DNA of 59,214 nucleotides, taken from NCBI RefSeq assembly GCF_000428945.1, contig NZ_KE386821.1, forward strand, positions 1-59,214, read 5' to 3'. Below, in pieces: positions 1 through 8,878 of this stretch. This DNA comes from Hamadaea tsunoensis DSM 44101 (GTDB lineage Bacteria > Actinomycetota > Actinomycetes > Mycobacteriales > Micromonosporaceae). The translations under genes and the position numbers were made by a program. Position 1 is the first letter of the stretch. Every line of letters begins with the position of its first letter. The notes beneath the pieces were generated by a model, which saw nothing but the letters and a program-made list of their open reading frames with translations, was not told the origin of the DNA and did no database searches.

Positions 1-333
1 TCCGGCCCGATCTGCATGATCAATGACGTGTCAGGTGCAGCGGAACCCGGTCAGCGCGCTCCGGAACCGTAAACGATCATGCATCGGGTGGCCGTTTCGA
101 CACCACAGCCGTAAACGATCACCCCACCGACCGCCGTCCCGGCGCCCATATCGGACAGTCGGGACAAAGGCCGGGCGGGGGTGGGGTGAAGCGGTGACCG
201 GACGACGGTGAACAATGCTTCGCCCCACCCACCTGGCAGTGGAGTCCCCGGAGCGCAGCGATAGGGGCGGAACGGTCTCCCGCGGGAGGAGCGGAGGTGA
301 GATCGACGAACCCGGGACAAAAAGATCTTGACC
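1..333. other. Intergenic region, no convincing gene
   Basis: No reading frame here looks like a protein. The only structure seen is a 13-bp direct repeat, ccgtaaacgatca, at 67-79 and 109-121, exactly 42 bp apart, and two gatcttg words near 324 and 341 next to the stop codon of the leftward phosphonatase-like gene. The latter could belong to its 3' end. Whatever the 13-bp repeats serve probably lies off the left edge. Confidence 0.5.
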
Positions 334-1026
334 CTAATGATCTTGCATGGGACCCGAGATGACGGCGGGGAGTTCGCGGATCGACGGGAGGACGTGGGTT
401 GCCCCTGCGGCGGCGAGTGTGGGCTCGTCGTGGGCCCCCGTCAGTACGCCCGCCACGATGGACGCCCCGGCGCGCAGGCCGCAGAGGATGTCGTACGCGG
501 TGTCGCCGGCGGTCGCGACGGCCCGCACGTCGTCGACGGCCAGCCGGAGGACGGCGGTGAGGACGAGGTCGGGGTAGGGCCGGCCGCGACCCGCTTCGGC
601 CGGGCAGAGCGTGAGGTCGGCGATGTCCCGCCAGCCGAGGGCGTCGAGAATGCCGTCCTGTGTGGACCGGGCGAAGCCGGTCGTCAGGGCCACCTTGACA
701 CCGGCCTCGCGGAGCGCGGCGATGGCCTCGGCGGCACCGTCGACGGGACGGCAGCGGCCATCGCCGACGAGGTCGGCGTACGCGGACTCGAAGGCGGCGT
801 TCGCCTGCTGCGCCTTGGTCTCGTCGCCGGACATCAGGTGCCGGAACACGGTGATCTTCGACTCGCCCATGGTCCGGCGCACGTACGCGAGCATCCCGTC
901 GTACGCGTCCGTCCCCGGGTGGACGCCCTGGCCGCGGATGGCGGCCGTGAACGCGTCCTCGACGAGGCCGTCGTCGGCGACGGTCGTCCCGGCCATGTCG
1001 AGGACCGCCAACTGTATGCGGGTCAC
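334..1026 (-). CDS. Phosphonatase-like HAD hydrolase
   Basis: A 230-residue HAD-superfamily protein. The nucleophile loop DMAGTTV (residues 10-16) closely resembles the DWAGTT loop of phosphonoacetaldehyde hydrolase (PhnX). By eye, Lys57 in MGESKI falls where PhnX has its Schiff-base lysine, and GRPYPDL and GDTAYDI are the later HAD loops. This matches the PhnX-like family (TIGR03351) that sits beside a FAD oxidoreductase of the TIGR03364 type, as it does here. The inferred role is cleavage of the C-P bond of a phosphonoaldehyde made by the neighbouring oxidase. The GTG start overlaps the TGA of the upstream gene by 4 nt (GTGA), so translation is probably coupled. The substrate is not determined by sequence. 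Confidence 0.85.
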   Translation of the reverse strand: MTRIQLAVLDMAGTTVADDGLVEDAFTAAIRGQGVHPGTDAYDGMLAYVRRTMGESKITVFRHLMSGDETKAQQANAAFESAYADLVGDGRCRPVDGAAEAIAALREAGVKVALTTGFARSTQDGILDALGWRDIADLTLCPAEAGRGRPYPDLVLTAVLRLAVDDVRAVATAGDTAYDILCGLRAGASIVAGVLTGAHDEPTLAAAGATHVLPSIRELPAVISGPMQDH

Positions 1027-2132
1027 CAGCCCAGCTCCTCTGCGGTCTGTTCGGCGATGGCGGGGGAGCAGGTCATGCCGCGGCCGCCCGGTCCGGTCAC
1101 GAGAACGGCGCCGGTGCCGAGCCGCTGTCGGTGGACGATCGCGGCGGGGTCGAGGCACTGCGCGTAGACGCCGGCCCAGCGGCGTACGACGCGGGGGAGG
1201 GGGCGGCCGAGCAGCGCCGAGGCCACCTCGGTCACGTGGTCGTAGGGCGGCTCGACGACGTCGAAGTCGAACGGTTCGGCGTACGCGTGGGTGTCGCCGA
1301 TCGTCAGGCCGCCGTCCAGCCGCTGCACCATCAGCAACTGCATCTTGTACGCGTCCGCCACCGGGCTCTGCGCCTGGGCGGCTTCCAGGGCGGACGAGTC
1401 GAAGGCGGGGTAGTAGCGGAAACTGTCGCCGTCGGCCACGGAGGTCGTCAGCGCCTCGCCGAGCGGTTCGGTCTGCGCCATCTGCAGGCGGACGCGGCGT
1501 ACCGGCAGTTCTCCGGCGACCTCCCGGGTCAGGCCGCCGAGCGCCGCCCCGGTCGCGAGGACGACCAGGTCGCCGGCGTGGGTGTCGCCCTGGTCGTCGC
1601 GTACGGCGGAGTCGGCGAGGTCGCGTACCTCCCGGCCGGGCAGCCACGTGTAGCGGCCCGACGCGGCCATCGCGGCGCGCAGAGCGGGCAGGGCGACCCG
1701 CGACTCGACGGCGCCGTCGCGGCCGCACCAGAGCGCGGCGGTGAACTCCCCGCGCAGCGCGGGATTGCGGCGGCGGGTCTCGGCCGGGTCGAGCAGTTCG
1801 AAGCCGCGCTCGACCGCGTCGGGCGCGGCGACTGCGGCCTCGGCGACGGCGACCTCGGCCGGCGTCCGGCAGACGGTCAGCGACCCGTTGCCCCGGAACC
1901 CCACCCCCGGTACGCGTTCCCCGATGGACTGCCACAGTTGGCGGGCCCGGGAGGCGACGGCCAGTTCGGGGCCGGCGGCGCGGCCGGAGACCCAGACGAG
2001 GCCGAAGTTGCGTACGGAGGCGCCCCGGGCCTCGCGCTCGCGCTCCAGGTGCACCACGGAGTGGCCACGTTCGACTGCCTGCCAGGCGTGCATGGTGCCG
2101 AGCACTCCGCCGCCCACGACGATGATTCGCAC
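1023..2132 (-). CDS. FAD-dependent oxidoreductase (DAO family, aminophosphonate-type)
   Basis: A 369-residue DadA/DAO-fold flavoprotein. The N-terminus carries the dinucleotide-binding motif VVGGGVLGTMHA followed by an acidic strand end (HLERE), and the C-terminus ends in GPGGRGMT, typical of FAD contact in this fold. Its pairing with a PhnX-like hydrolase fits TIGR03364, a clade proposed to oxidatively deaminate a 2-aminoethylphosphonate-like compound to the aldehyde. It is the first structural gene after the GntR regulator (100-nt gap) and overlaps the hydrolase by 4 nt. The pathway role is inferred from family and context; other secondary or primary amine substrates are possible. Confidence 0.85.
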   Translation of the reverse strand: MRIIVVGGGVLGTMHAWQAVERGHSVVHLEREREARGASVRNFGLVWVSGRAAGPELAVASRARQLWQSIGERVPGVGFRGNGSLTVCRTPAEVAVAEAAVAAPDAVERGFELLDPAETRRRNPALRGEFTAALWCGRDGAVESRVALPALRAAMAASGRYTWLPGREVRDLADSAVRDDQGDTHAGDLVVLATGAALGGLTREVAGELPVRRVRLQMAQTEPLGEALTTSVADGDSFRYYPAFDSSALEAAQAQSPVADAYKMQLLMVQRLDGGLTIGDTHAYAEPFDFDVVEPPYDHVTEVASALLGRPLPRVVRRWAGVYAQCLDPAAIVHRQRLGTGAVLVTGPGGRGMTCSPAIAEQTAEELGW

Positions 2133-2190
2133 GAGCAGAAGACTCGGCGCGCCGGATGAACCGTAGGCGGTCGGTACGCGACGCGCGGGT

Positions 2191-2214
2191 GAACCGGGCC
2201 GAAAGGTTCGGACC
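2191..2214. promoter_or_regulatory. Possible GntR operator upstream of FAD oxidase
   Basis: In the 100-nt gap between the regulator and the oxidase lie the inverted repeat gaacc-N9-ggttc (2191-2209) and the overlapping ggt-tcgg-acc (2205-2214). HutC-type GntR proteins bind GT...AC dyads, so this is a candidate site, but the match is short and unproven. Confidence 0.3.
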
Positions 2215-2232
2215 AGTTATGGTTACGTGATG

Positions 2233-2973
2233 TCAGGCGCGGAGCCGCGTCTCGAAGCCGATCCGGTCGCCGCGGTACAGCGCCCGCACGCACTCGATCG
2301 GCACACCGGCCGGATCGCGGCTGACCCGCTGCATCAGCAGCATCGGCAGGGCCGGATTGGTCTGCAGCAGCAGCGCCTCACGCGGGCTCGCGAGCGCGGT
2401 CTCGATCCGCTCGGTCGCCTCCGCCCACACCACGCCCAGTTCCTCCTGCATGCACCGGTACAGCGAACCGGCCGGATCCAGCACGTCCATCAGCGTCGGG
2501 TACCGCTCCGCCGCCAGGTACGTGCTCTCCAGGCCCAACGGCTCGCCATCGGCCAGCAGTACGCGTTCCAGATGGACCACAGGCGCGCCGGGCCCGATCG
2601 CGAGCGCCGCCGACACCTCGTCGCCGGCCGGGACCACGTCGAAGGCGGTGACGGTACGGGAGGGCTCGTAACCCATGTCCCGCAACGCTTCCGTATAGCT
2701 GTGCAGGGACAGCGGCTGGATTACCTTCGGCTTCGCGACGAACGTCCCGCGGCCCTGCCGGGCGCTGAGCCGGCCCTCGATCGTCAGCTCCGAGATCGCC
2801 TGGCGGACGGTCGACCGGGCCACGGTGTAGCGGGCGGCCAGATCCCGCTCGGGCGGCAGCGGCGCGCCCACGCCCAGCTCGGCGATCTCCGCCAGGATCC
2901 GCGCCTTGACGGCGTAGTACTTGGGTACGCGGCCGTGATCCGGTACGCCCGAACGGAAAGCGGCAGACGGCAC
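2233..2973 (-). CDS. GntR/HutC-family transcriptional regulator
   Basis: About 246 residues. The N-terminal winged helix (LPPERDLAARYTVARSTVRQ, then GRGTFV) is classic GntR, and the remainder is a UTRA effector domain of the HutC subfamily (LERVLLADGEPLGLESTYL). It is the promoter-proximal gene of a unit with the FAD oxidase and PhnX-like hydrolase, so it probably senses an aminophosphonate or breakdown product. A GTG at 2982 is also possible. I prefer GTG 2973 because a TAGGGT hexamer ends exactly 7 nt before it, the spacing seen before many starts in this window, which suggests a leaderless mRNA. Confidence 0.85.
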   Translation of the reverse strand: MPSAAFRSGVPDHGRVPKYYAVKARILAEIAELGVGAPLPPERDLAARYTVARSTVRQAISELTIEGRLSARQGRGTFVAKPKVIQPLSLHSYTEALRDMGYEPSRTVTAFDVVPAGDEVSAALAIGPGAPVVHLERVLLADGEPLGLESTYLAAERYPTLMDVLDPAGSLYRCMQEELGVVWAEATERIETALASPREALLLQTNPALPMLLMQRVSRDPAGVPIECVRALYRGDRIGFETRLRA

Positions 2974-3022
2974 GGCGCCCACCCTACGCCGATCGCGGCC
3001 GGAGACCCTGTCGGCGTTTCCG

Positions 3023-3826
3023 CTACGCGGCGGCGGGCAGCGCGACCACGGCCTCCGAGGTGTACGCGAGGAACGTCAGCGTCTCCTGCAGGTACAGCTC
3101 GACGTTGCCCTCGTCGTGGCTCAGGTACCCGATCGCGAGATCCTGGCCGAGGGCCAGCTCGTAGTCGCCGCCCCGGGTCGACAGGACGAAGCCGCCCTCG
3201 ATCGCCGGAGCCCAGACGATGTCGCCGTCGACGATCGCCGACAGGTGCTTGCGTACGGGGTAGCCGTCGTCGGCGCCCTCGTCCGCCAGCTTGTACGCGT
3301 CGGCGCCGAGCGCCAGCGCGTACGGGCCGCCGACCCCGGCGAGGCGGAGGGCGGCGAGGGCGCGGCTGACCGCGTCCGGATAGTCGTCCGGGTCCTCGGG
3401 CAACGGGACGGGCGCCAGCGACGCGCTCGTCCGCAGGCCGGCGATCCCGGCCGCCGGGTACCCCTCGAAGATCACCTGGTCCTCGGCGAACGCGATCTGC
3501 CGGGCGGCGTCCTTGGCGGGCTGCCAGTCGGCGTCCTTGGCCCCGCGCTCGACGGAGTCCACCTGCCGCCGGTCGACGGTGAACGGTACGCGCAGCTCCA
3601 CGACCACGCTCGCCTGCCGCACCTCCGCCCGTACGCCGTCGGCCGGCCCCGCAACCGGTTCGCGATGCCCGGTCCCGAGCGCGGCGAACGTCTCGCCCGC
3701 GGGCTCGGCCACGTCCACGAGACGGCGTCCGGCGACGTGGCGGCGGAACGTCCGGCGTACCTCTTCTTCGAGGTCGGCCCACGCGGCCGCGCTGATCGGG
3801 GCGAGTTCCCGGTAGAGGTTGTCCAT
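3023..3826 (-). CDS. Family 1 encapsulin shell protein
   Basis: A 267-residue encapsulin of the HK97 capsid fold. The N-terminus [20 protein letters not shown] is the conserved encapsulin N-arm, and the length is usual for the family. Later segments such as FEGYPAAGIAGL and the C-terminal ETLTFLAYTSEAVVAL are also typical. The protein self-assembles into a cytosolic nanocompartment that encloses a cargo enzyme. The ATG shares one nucleotide with the TGA of the upstream DyP peroxidase gene (TGATG), so shell and cargo are translationally coupled. Role as an oxidative-stress compartment is inferred from the cargo. Confidence 0.93.
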   Translation of the reverse strand: MDNLYRELAPISAAAWADLEEEVRRTFRRHVAGRRLVDVAEPAGETFAALGTGHREPVAGPADGVRAEVRQASVVVELRVPFTVDRRQVDSVERGAKDADWQPAKDAARQIAFAEDQVIFEGYPAAGIAGLRTSASLAPVPLPEDPDDYPDAVSRALAALRLAGVGGPYALALGADAYKLADEGADDGYPVRKHLSAIVDGDIVWAPAIEGGFVLSTRGGDYELALGQDLAIGYLSHDEGNVELYLQETLTFLAYTSEAVVALPAAA

Positions 3827-4869
3827 CACTGTCCTCTCAGGTCGCCCACGCCGAGCGTGGGTGCGAACGTGTGCGTCAGGGTGACCCGGGGGCCGTCGGC
3901 GGCGGGGTCCGCGGCGGGGTCGGCGGCCGTGCCGAAGGGCGGGTCGTCGAGGAAGGTCTCCGACGGGGCGAAGAACAGGTTCCCGGTGACCGCGGTCGAG
4001 AAGTCCAGGATGCGGTCGTGGGCGGCGGTGCCGTCGCCGAGGAACATCCGGTCCAGCATGCGCTCGGTGACGGTCGGCGTACGCGCGTAGCCGATGAAGT
4101 AGGTGCCGAACTCGGCCTGGCCGACCGACCCGAACGGCATGTTGTCGCGCAAGATCTGCCGTTCGGTGCCGTCCGGGTCGACGATCGTGGTCAGCGCGGT
4201 GTGGGCGCTCGCGGGCTTCTCGTCGTCGCCGAGTTCGACGTCCGACAGCTTCCGGCGCCCGACGACCAGTTCCTGCGCCTCGGTCGGCAGCGCGTTCCAG
4301 GCCCGCAGGTCGTGCAGGTACTTCTGGACGATGACATAGCTGCCGGCGGCGTACGCGGCGTCCTCGTCGCCGATCAGCACGGCGGCCGCGGCGGCAGGCC
4401 CGACCGGGTTCTCGGTGCCGTCGACGAAACCGAGCAGGTCGCGCGCGTCGAAGTAGCGGAATCCGTGCACCTCGTCGCAGACCGTGACGGCGCCGCGGAT
4501 CCGGTCCATGATCTCCTGCGCCAGCGCGAAGCAGAGGTCCTGTTGCTGGGCGCGGATGTGGAAGAGCAGATCGCCCGGGGTGGCCGGCGCGCGGTGCACC
4601 GGGCCGGTCACCTCCCGGAAAGCGTGCAACTCGGCCGGCCGCGGCGTGGTGCCGAACAGCCGCCCCCATACCTCCGCGCCGATGCCGGTCACGCAGCTCA
4701 GATCGCCGTCCGGCGCGCGGAAGCCCACCGCCCGCTGCAGACCGGACAGGTCCGGCAGGAGATCGCGTACGCGGTCCTCGCCACCGGGGTCGACGGTCAC
4801 CACGAGGATCAGGGCGGCCCTCGTGAGCGGGCTCAGTACGGACTGCGAGACCGCCGTGTTCGCTTCCAT
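3826..4869 (-). CDS. Dye-decolorizing (DyP-type) heme peroxidase, encapsulin cargo
   Basis: A 347-residue DyP peroxidase. The signature GFVDG (147-151, with distal Asp150), proximal His223 and the conserved Arg241 are all visible. The C-terminal tail [11 protein letters not shown] resembles the encapsulin-loading peptide of other DyPs (LGIGSL-type), preceded by a flexible Ala/Asp/Pro linker (about 313-327). The gene directly precedes and overlaps the encapsulin gene, so it should be the native cargo. It would oxidise aromatic substrates with H2O2 inside the shell; the natural substrate is unknown for most family members. Confidence 0.93.
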   Translation of the reverse strand: MEANTAVSQSVLSPLTRAALILVVTVDPGGEDRVRDLLPDLSGLQRAVGFRAPDGDLSCVTGIGAEVWGRLFGTTPRPAELHAFREVTGPVHRAPATPGDLLFHIRAQQQDLCFALAQEIMDRIRGAVTVCDEVHGFRYFDARDLLGFVDGTENPVGPAAAAAVLIGDEDAAYAAGSYVIVQKYLHDLRAWNALPTEAQELVVGRRKLSDVELGDDEKPASAHTALTTIVDPDGTERQILRDNMPFGSVGQAEFGTYFIGYARTPTVTERMLDRMFLGDGTAAHDRILDFSTAVTGNLFFAPSETFLDDPPFGTAADPAADPAADGPRVTLTHTFAPTLGVGDLRGQ

Positions 4870-5119
4870 CGCGCAACCTCCGGATCGGCGCCGGTGGGAG
4901 TGCGCCCCGCTCGACGCTACCGACCGGATCCGATCAAGCCGGATGATTCCGAGCTTTGCCGCGAACCGGTTTGCTTCCGGCGTACGCTATGGAACTTGGG
5001 CACGGACCCCGCGGCGAGCGCGGGCGGTCCGCAGCGCCTTCATCCGCGGCAACGACGGCCGCGTGATTTTTCTCCAGCGAGATCTGATTCGCACCCGCGA
5101 GTGGGGAGTTTTCACGATC

Positions 5120-5947
5120 ATGAGTACTGGAATGGTCGGCACCAAGGACGGTACGCAGATCTTCTACAAGGACTGGGGCGGCGGGCAGCCCGTCGTGTTC
5201 AGCCACGGCTGGCCGTTGACGGCCGACGCCTGGGACGACCAGATGTGGTACGTCGTCTCCAACGGTTTCCGCGCGGTCGCCCACGACCGGCGCGGGCACG
5301 GGCGCTCCAGCCAGCCGTGGGACGGCAACGACATGGACACGTACGCCGACGACCTGGCGGCGGTCATCGAAAAGCTCGACCTGCACGACATCGTGCTGGT
5401 CGGGCACTCCACCGGCGGCGGCGAGATCACCCGCTACATGGCCCGCCACGGCACGGACCGGGTGGCGAAGGCGTGCCTGGTCGGCGCGATCCCGCCGCTG
5501 ATGCTCAAGACCGACGCGAATCCGGAGGGGCTGCCCCGCAGCGTCTTCGACGAGCTGCGCGGCAACGTCGAGCGGGACCGGTCGCAGTTCTGGCAGGATC
5601 TCAGCGCCCCGTTCTACGGCGCCAACCGCAAGGGTTCCAAGGTCAGCCAGGGCCTGCGGGACAGCTTCTGGCTGATGGGCATGACCGTCGGGTTCAAGGC
5701 CGCGTACGACTGCATCCGGGTCTTCTCCGAGACCGACCAGACGGCGGACTGCAAGAAGATCGACGTGCCGACGCTGATCATCCACGGTGACGACGATCAG
5801 ATCGTGCCCATGGTGGCGTCCGCGGCGAAGTCGTCGAAGCTGATCAAGAACAGCACGCTGAAGGTGTACCCGGGCGCGCCGCACGGCCTGACCGCGACGC
5901 ACCAGGACGAGTTCAACGCGGATCTCCTCGCCTTCATCAAGGGCTGA
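5120..5947 (+). CDS. Alpha/beta hydrolase, non-heme haloperoxidase type
   Basis: A 275-residue alpha/beta hydrolase. The nucleophile elbow GHSTGG places Ser97. HGWP near residues 29-32 forms the oxyanion region, HGDDDQIVP holds the acid residue and GAPHGL the catalytic His. This set is characteristic of the cofactor-free chloroperoxidase/arylesterase family, whose members act as esterases and can form peracids. The start at ATG 5120 removes a long upstream extension without family character; a gggag stretch lies upstream. It is transcribed away from the DyP/encapsulin pair across a 250-nt gap. Physiological substrate unknown. Confidence 0.85.
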   Translation: MSTGMVGTKDGTQIFYKDWGGGQPVVFSHGWPLTADAWDDQMWYVVSNGFRAVAHDRRGHGRSSQPWDGNDMDTYADDLAAVIEKLDLHDIVLVGHSTGGGEITRYMARHGTDRVAKACLVGAIPPLMLKTDANPEGLPRSVFDELRGNVERDRSQFWQDLSAPFYGANRKGSKVSQGLRDSFWLMGMTVGFKAAYDCIRVFSETDQTADCKKIDVPTLIIHGDDDQIVPMVASAAKSSKLIKNSTLKVYPGAPHGLTATHQDEFNADLLAFIKG

Positions 5948-5982
5948 CCCCGCAGGGGCCGGCCCGCAACTCTCGGCACCAA

Positions 5983-6057
5983 GATCCCGTTTGGATCAGG
6001 GATTCGCACGTGATCATGGCCCATGATTCGGGTGATTTCCCTGATCCAAACGGGATC
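5983..6057. terminator. Long perfect stem-loop between hydrolase and molybdoenzyme genes
   Basis: Two perfectly complementary 20-nt arms (5983-6002 and 6038-6057) enclose a 35-nt loop that itself contains the hairpin atcatgg-c-ccatgat (6013-6027). It lies 36 nt after the hydrolase stop. No T-tract follows. It is probably a transcription terminator or mRNA-stabilising stem, and belongs to a set of similar gatc-rich stem-loops in the window. Confidence 0.6.
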
Positions 6058-6099
6058 ATCGAACGCGGCACCACGAACGCGGCACCACGGGGGGAAGCG

Positions 6100-8445
6100 A
6101 TGGTGGAGGGGGACGCCGAGCAGCGGATGCTGGGGGCGGTGCCGGGGGAGGCCGCGCTGGGGCGGGGGCCGCTGCCGAAGGGCGATCACGAGCGATACGA
6201 GTACCACCATCCGGCCGCGGGGTGGGGTGCCGCCAAGAGCGTCGGCCACGTGCTGCTGCACAGTCCTGAGCCGCTGGACGGCATGCGGGCGCTGCTGGTC
6301 ATGAACCAGGAGAACGGCGGCTTCGACTGCCCCGGCTGCGCCTGGCCCGACGACCCGACCGGCCTGCACCTGGACATCTGCGAGAACGGCGTCAAGCACG
6401 TCACCTGGGAGATGTCCCCAGCCAAGGCCGGCCGCGACTTCTTCGCCGCGCACACCGTCGCCGAGCTCTCGAACTGGACCGACCACGACCTCGAAGACGT
6501 CGGCCGGCTCGCCGAGCCGATGGCCTACGACCCCGGAACCGACAAGTACGTCCCCATCTCCTGGGACGACGCCTTCGCCGTGGTCGGCCGCACGCTGCGC
6601 GGCCTCGACAGCCCGCACCGCGCGGCCTTCTACACCTCGGGCCGGCTCAGCAACGAGGCCACCTTCCTCTACCAGCTGTGGGTACGCGAATTCGGCACCA
6701 ACAATCTGCCGGACTGCTCGAACATGTGCCACGAGGCGAGCGGCCGGGGACTGACGGCGGCCATCGGCACGGGCAAGGGCACGACCGACCTGTCCGACTG
6801 GGAGCAGGCGGACGCGATCTGGCTGATGGGCGACAACGCCGCCACGAACGCGCCCCGGATGCTGACCTGGCTCGCCGAGGCCGATCGTCGCGGCGCCGCC
6901 CTGGTGCACGTCAACCCGCTGATCGAGGCGGCGTCCCGGCGTACCATCGTGCCGCACGAGTTCGTCGACATGGCCACGTTCCACACGACGAGGACCGGCA
7001 CCCGCAACGTCCAGGTACGCATCGGCGGGGATCTCGCGCTCCTGCGCGGCGTCGCGAAGGCGCTCCTCGAAACGGCCGGGCACGACGAGGCCGCCCTCGA
7101 CCGGGAGTTCATCGAGCAGCACACGAGCGGGTTCGACGCGTACCGGTCGGCGGTCGAGGAGACGGCGTGGGACGACATCGTCCGCGACAGCGGGATCGCC
7201 GAGGCCGACATCCGCGCGCTCGCACAGTCCTATCGCGACTCGGAGCGGACGGTCATCGCGTGGTGCCTGGGCCTGACGCAGCACGAGCACGGCGTCGACA
7301 CCGTACGCGAGATCGTCAACGTGCTGCTCCTGCGGGGCAACATCGGCCGCCCCGGCACCGGCCCGTCCCCCGTACGCGGGCACAGCAACGTGCAGGGCAA
7401 CCGCACCTGCGGCATCGACCACCGCCCGAGCGCCGCGTTCCTGGACCGGCTCGCGTCGGCCTGCGGGATCGACCCGCCGCGCGAGCACGGGCTCGGCACG
7501 GTGGCCACGATCGAGGCCATGCGGCGCGGCGACGTGACCGTCTTCGTGGCCCTCGGCGGCAACTTCGCGCTCGCCGCCCCGGACCTGCCGGCGACGGCCG
7601 AGGCGTTGCGCGCCTGCGAACTCACCGTCCAGGTGAGCACCAAACTCAACCGCAGCCACCTCGTCCACGGCCGGCAGGCGCTGATCCTGCCGTGCCTCGG
7701 GCGTACCGAGCGGGACCGGCAGGCCGGCGGCGAACAGGGGATCACCGTCGAGGACTCGATGGCGATGGTGCACATCTCCTTCGGCATGAAGGACCCCGTG
7801 TCGCCCCACCTGAGATCCGAATGCGCCGTCATCGCCGGGATGGCCGCGGCGACCCTGCCCGGCTCGCGTACGCCCTGGACGGCGTACATCGAGGACTACG
7901 ACCGGATCCGGGACACGATGGCCGAGGCGCTGGACGGTTTCGAGGACTTCAACGCCAGGGTCCGCCGGCCGCACGGCTTCCGCCTCGCCCAGCCCGCCCG
8001 GGAACGCGACTTCCGTACGCCTTCCGGCCGGGCGGAGTTCTGGGCCGGCCCGCTTCCGTCCGATGTGGACCCTGGCGAGGGCCGGTTGATGCTCACCACG
8101 ATCCGGTCGCACGACCAGTTCAACACCACGATCTACGCCAACGACGACCGTTACCGGGGGCTGCGCGGACTGCGTACCGTCATCTTCCTGAACGAGGCGG
8201 ACATGCGGGCACGCGGCCTGTCCGAGTGGGACCTGATCGACGTGACCGCGATCTCCCGCGACGGTACGCGCCGCACGGTGCACGGCTACCGGGCGGTGAC
8301 CCACCCCATCCCGCCGGGCTGCGCGGCCGGCTACATGCCGGAGCTCAACGTGCTGTGCGGCCTCGCGGACGTGAGCAGCCAGAGCGAGCAGCCCGTCACC
8401 AAACACCTCGTCATCGAGATCACCCGGCAACCACCCGGTTCCTGA
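6100..8445 (+). CDS. FdhF/YdeP-family molybdopterin oxidoreductase
   Basis: About 781 residues, molybdopterin-guanine-dinucleotide enzyme of the formate-dehydrogenase-alpha-like YdeP group. The N-terminal GFDCPGCAWPD is characteristic of that group; later blocks (GRLSNEATFLYQLWVREFGTNNLPDCS-type region, VNPLIEAA, RGHSNVQGNRTCGI) bind the cofactor, and the C-terminal part (LTTIRSHDQFNTTIY) is the molydopterin dinucleotide domain. Start chosen at ATG 6100, preceded by a strong ggggggaag; an earlier ATG at 6010 would place the 5983-6057 hairpin in the coding region. Electron partner genes are absent nearby. YdeP homologues are linked to acid resistance, but the reaction is unknown. Confidence 0.88.
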   Translation: MVEGDAEQRMLGAVPGEAALGRGPLPKGDHERYEYHHPAAGWGAAKSVGHVLLHSPEPLDGMRALLVMNQENGGFDCPGCAWPDDPTGLHLDICENGVKHVTWEMSPAKAGRDFFAAHTVAELSNWTDHDLEDVGRLAEPMAYDPGTDKYVPISWDDAFAVVGRTLRGLDSPHRAAFYTSGRLSNEATFLYQLWVREFGTNNLPDCSNMCHEASGRGLTAAIGTGKGTTDLSDWEQADAIWLMGDNAATNAPRMLTWLAEADRRGAALVHVNPLIEAASRRTIVPHEFVDMATFHTTRTGTRNVQVRIGGDLALLRGVAKALLETAGHDEAALDREFIEQHTSGFDAYRSAVEETAWDDIVRDSGIAEADIRALAQSYRDSERTVIAWCLGLTQHEHGVDTVREIVNVLLLRGNIGRPGTGPSPVRGHSNVQGNRTCGIDHRPSAAFLDRLASACGIDPPREHGLGTVATIEAMRRGDVTVFVALGGNFALAAPDLPATAEALRACELTVQVSTKLNRSHLVHGRQALILPCLGRTERDRQAGGEQGITVEDSMAMVHISFGMKDPVSPHLRSECAVIAGMAAATLPGSRTPWTAYIEDYDRIRDTMAEALDGFEDFNARVRRPHGFRLAQPARERDFRTPSGRAEFWAGPLPSDVDPGEGRLMLTTIRSHDQFNTTIYANDDRYRGLRGLRTVIFLNEADMRARGLSEWDLIDVTAISRDGTRRTVHGYRAVTHPIPPGCAAGYMPELNVLCGLADVSSQSEQPVTKHLVIEITRQPPGS

Positions 8446-8593
8446 AGCCCCTCCACCGACTCGGCCGGCGCCGGTACGCGTACTACCGCACAGGGGAAGG
8501 CCCACGACGGTGCGTGCGGGATCCGCCTGGTGGTGCGGGTGACCGGCCTTGTGGCGGAAGCGGGCGCGGAGCTCCGATCGCTACCCTCCTGCC

Positions 8594-8878
8594 ATGATCT
8601 TCGTGGATGGGCAGGGCAACGAGCGCCTGATCCTGGACGGCGAGTGGTTCGAGAAGCAGCGCGGCGGCGAGTCGAAGACCCGCGTGCCGGTGTCGTCCTT
8701 CCGCGGCGCGCAGTGGCAGGAGATCGAGCGGCGTACCAAGCTCTTCGGGGGCACCAAGGAGCGCCTGATCCAGGTGACGCTGACCTTCGACGGCGGCCCG
8801 TTCGTCGGCTTCGTCGCGGAGGAGGCCAAGCGGCCCGAGCTGGAAGCCCTGGTCGCCGGCCTCGAATCCGCCCGTTAG
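8594..8878 (+). CDS. Small hypothetical protein
   Basis: A 94-residue soluble protein (begins MIFVDGQGNERLILDGEWFE). The alternation of short strands and the terminal helix (RPELEALVAGLE) suggests a small PH-like or DUF4429-like fold, but I cannot assign a family with confidence. A TACCCT hexamer ends 6 nt before the ATG, consistent with a leaderless transcript. The stop codon overlaps by 4 nt the stop of the convergent flavoprotein gene. Confidence 0.65.
   Translation: MIFVDGQGNERLILDGEWFEKQRGGESKTRVPVSSFRGAQWQEIERRTKLFGGTKERLIQVTLTFDGGPFVGFVAEEAKRPELEALVAGLESAR

Noticed and set aside
6100-8445. Selenocysteine-containing formate dehydrogenase
   Set aside because: There is no in-frame TGA in the catalytic region, and the GFDCPGCAWPD signature points to the YdeP group rather than a formate dehydrogenase.
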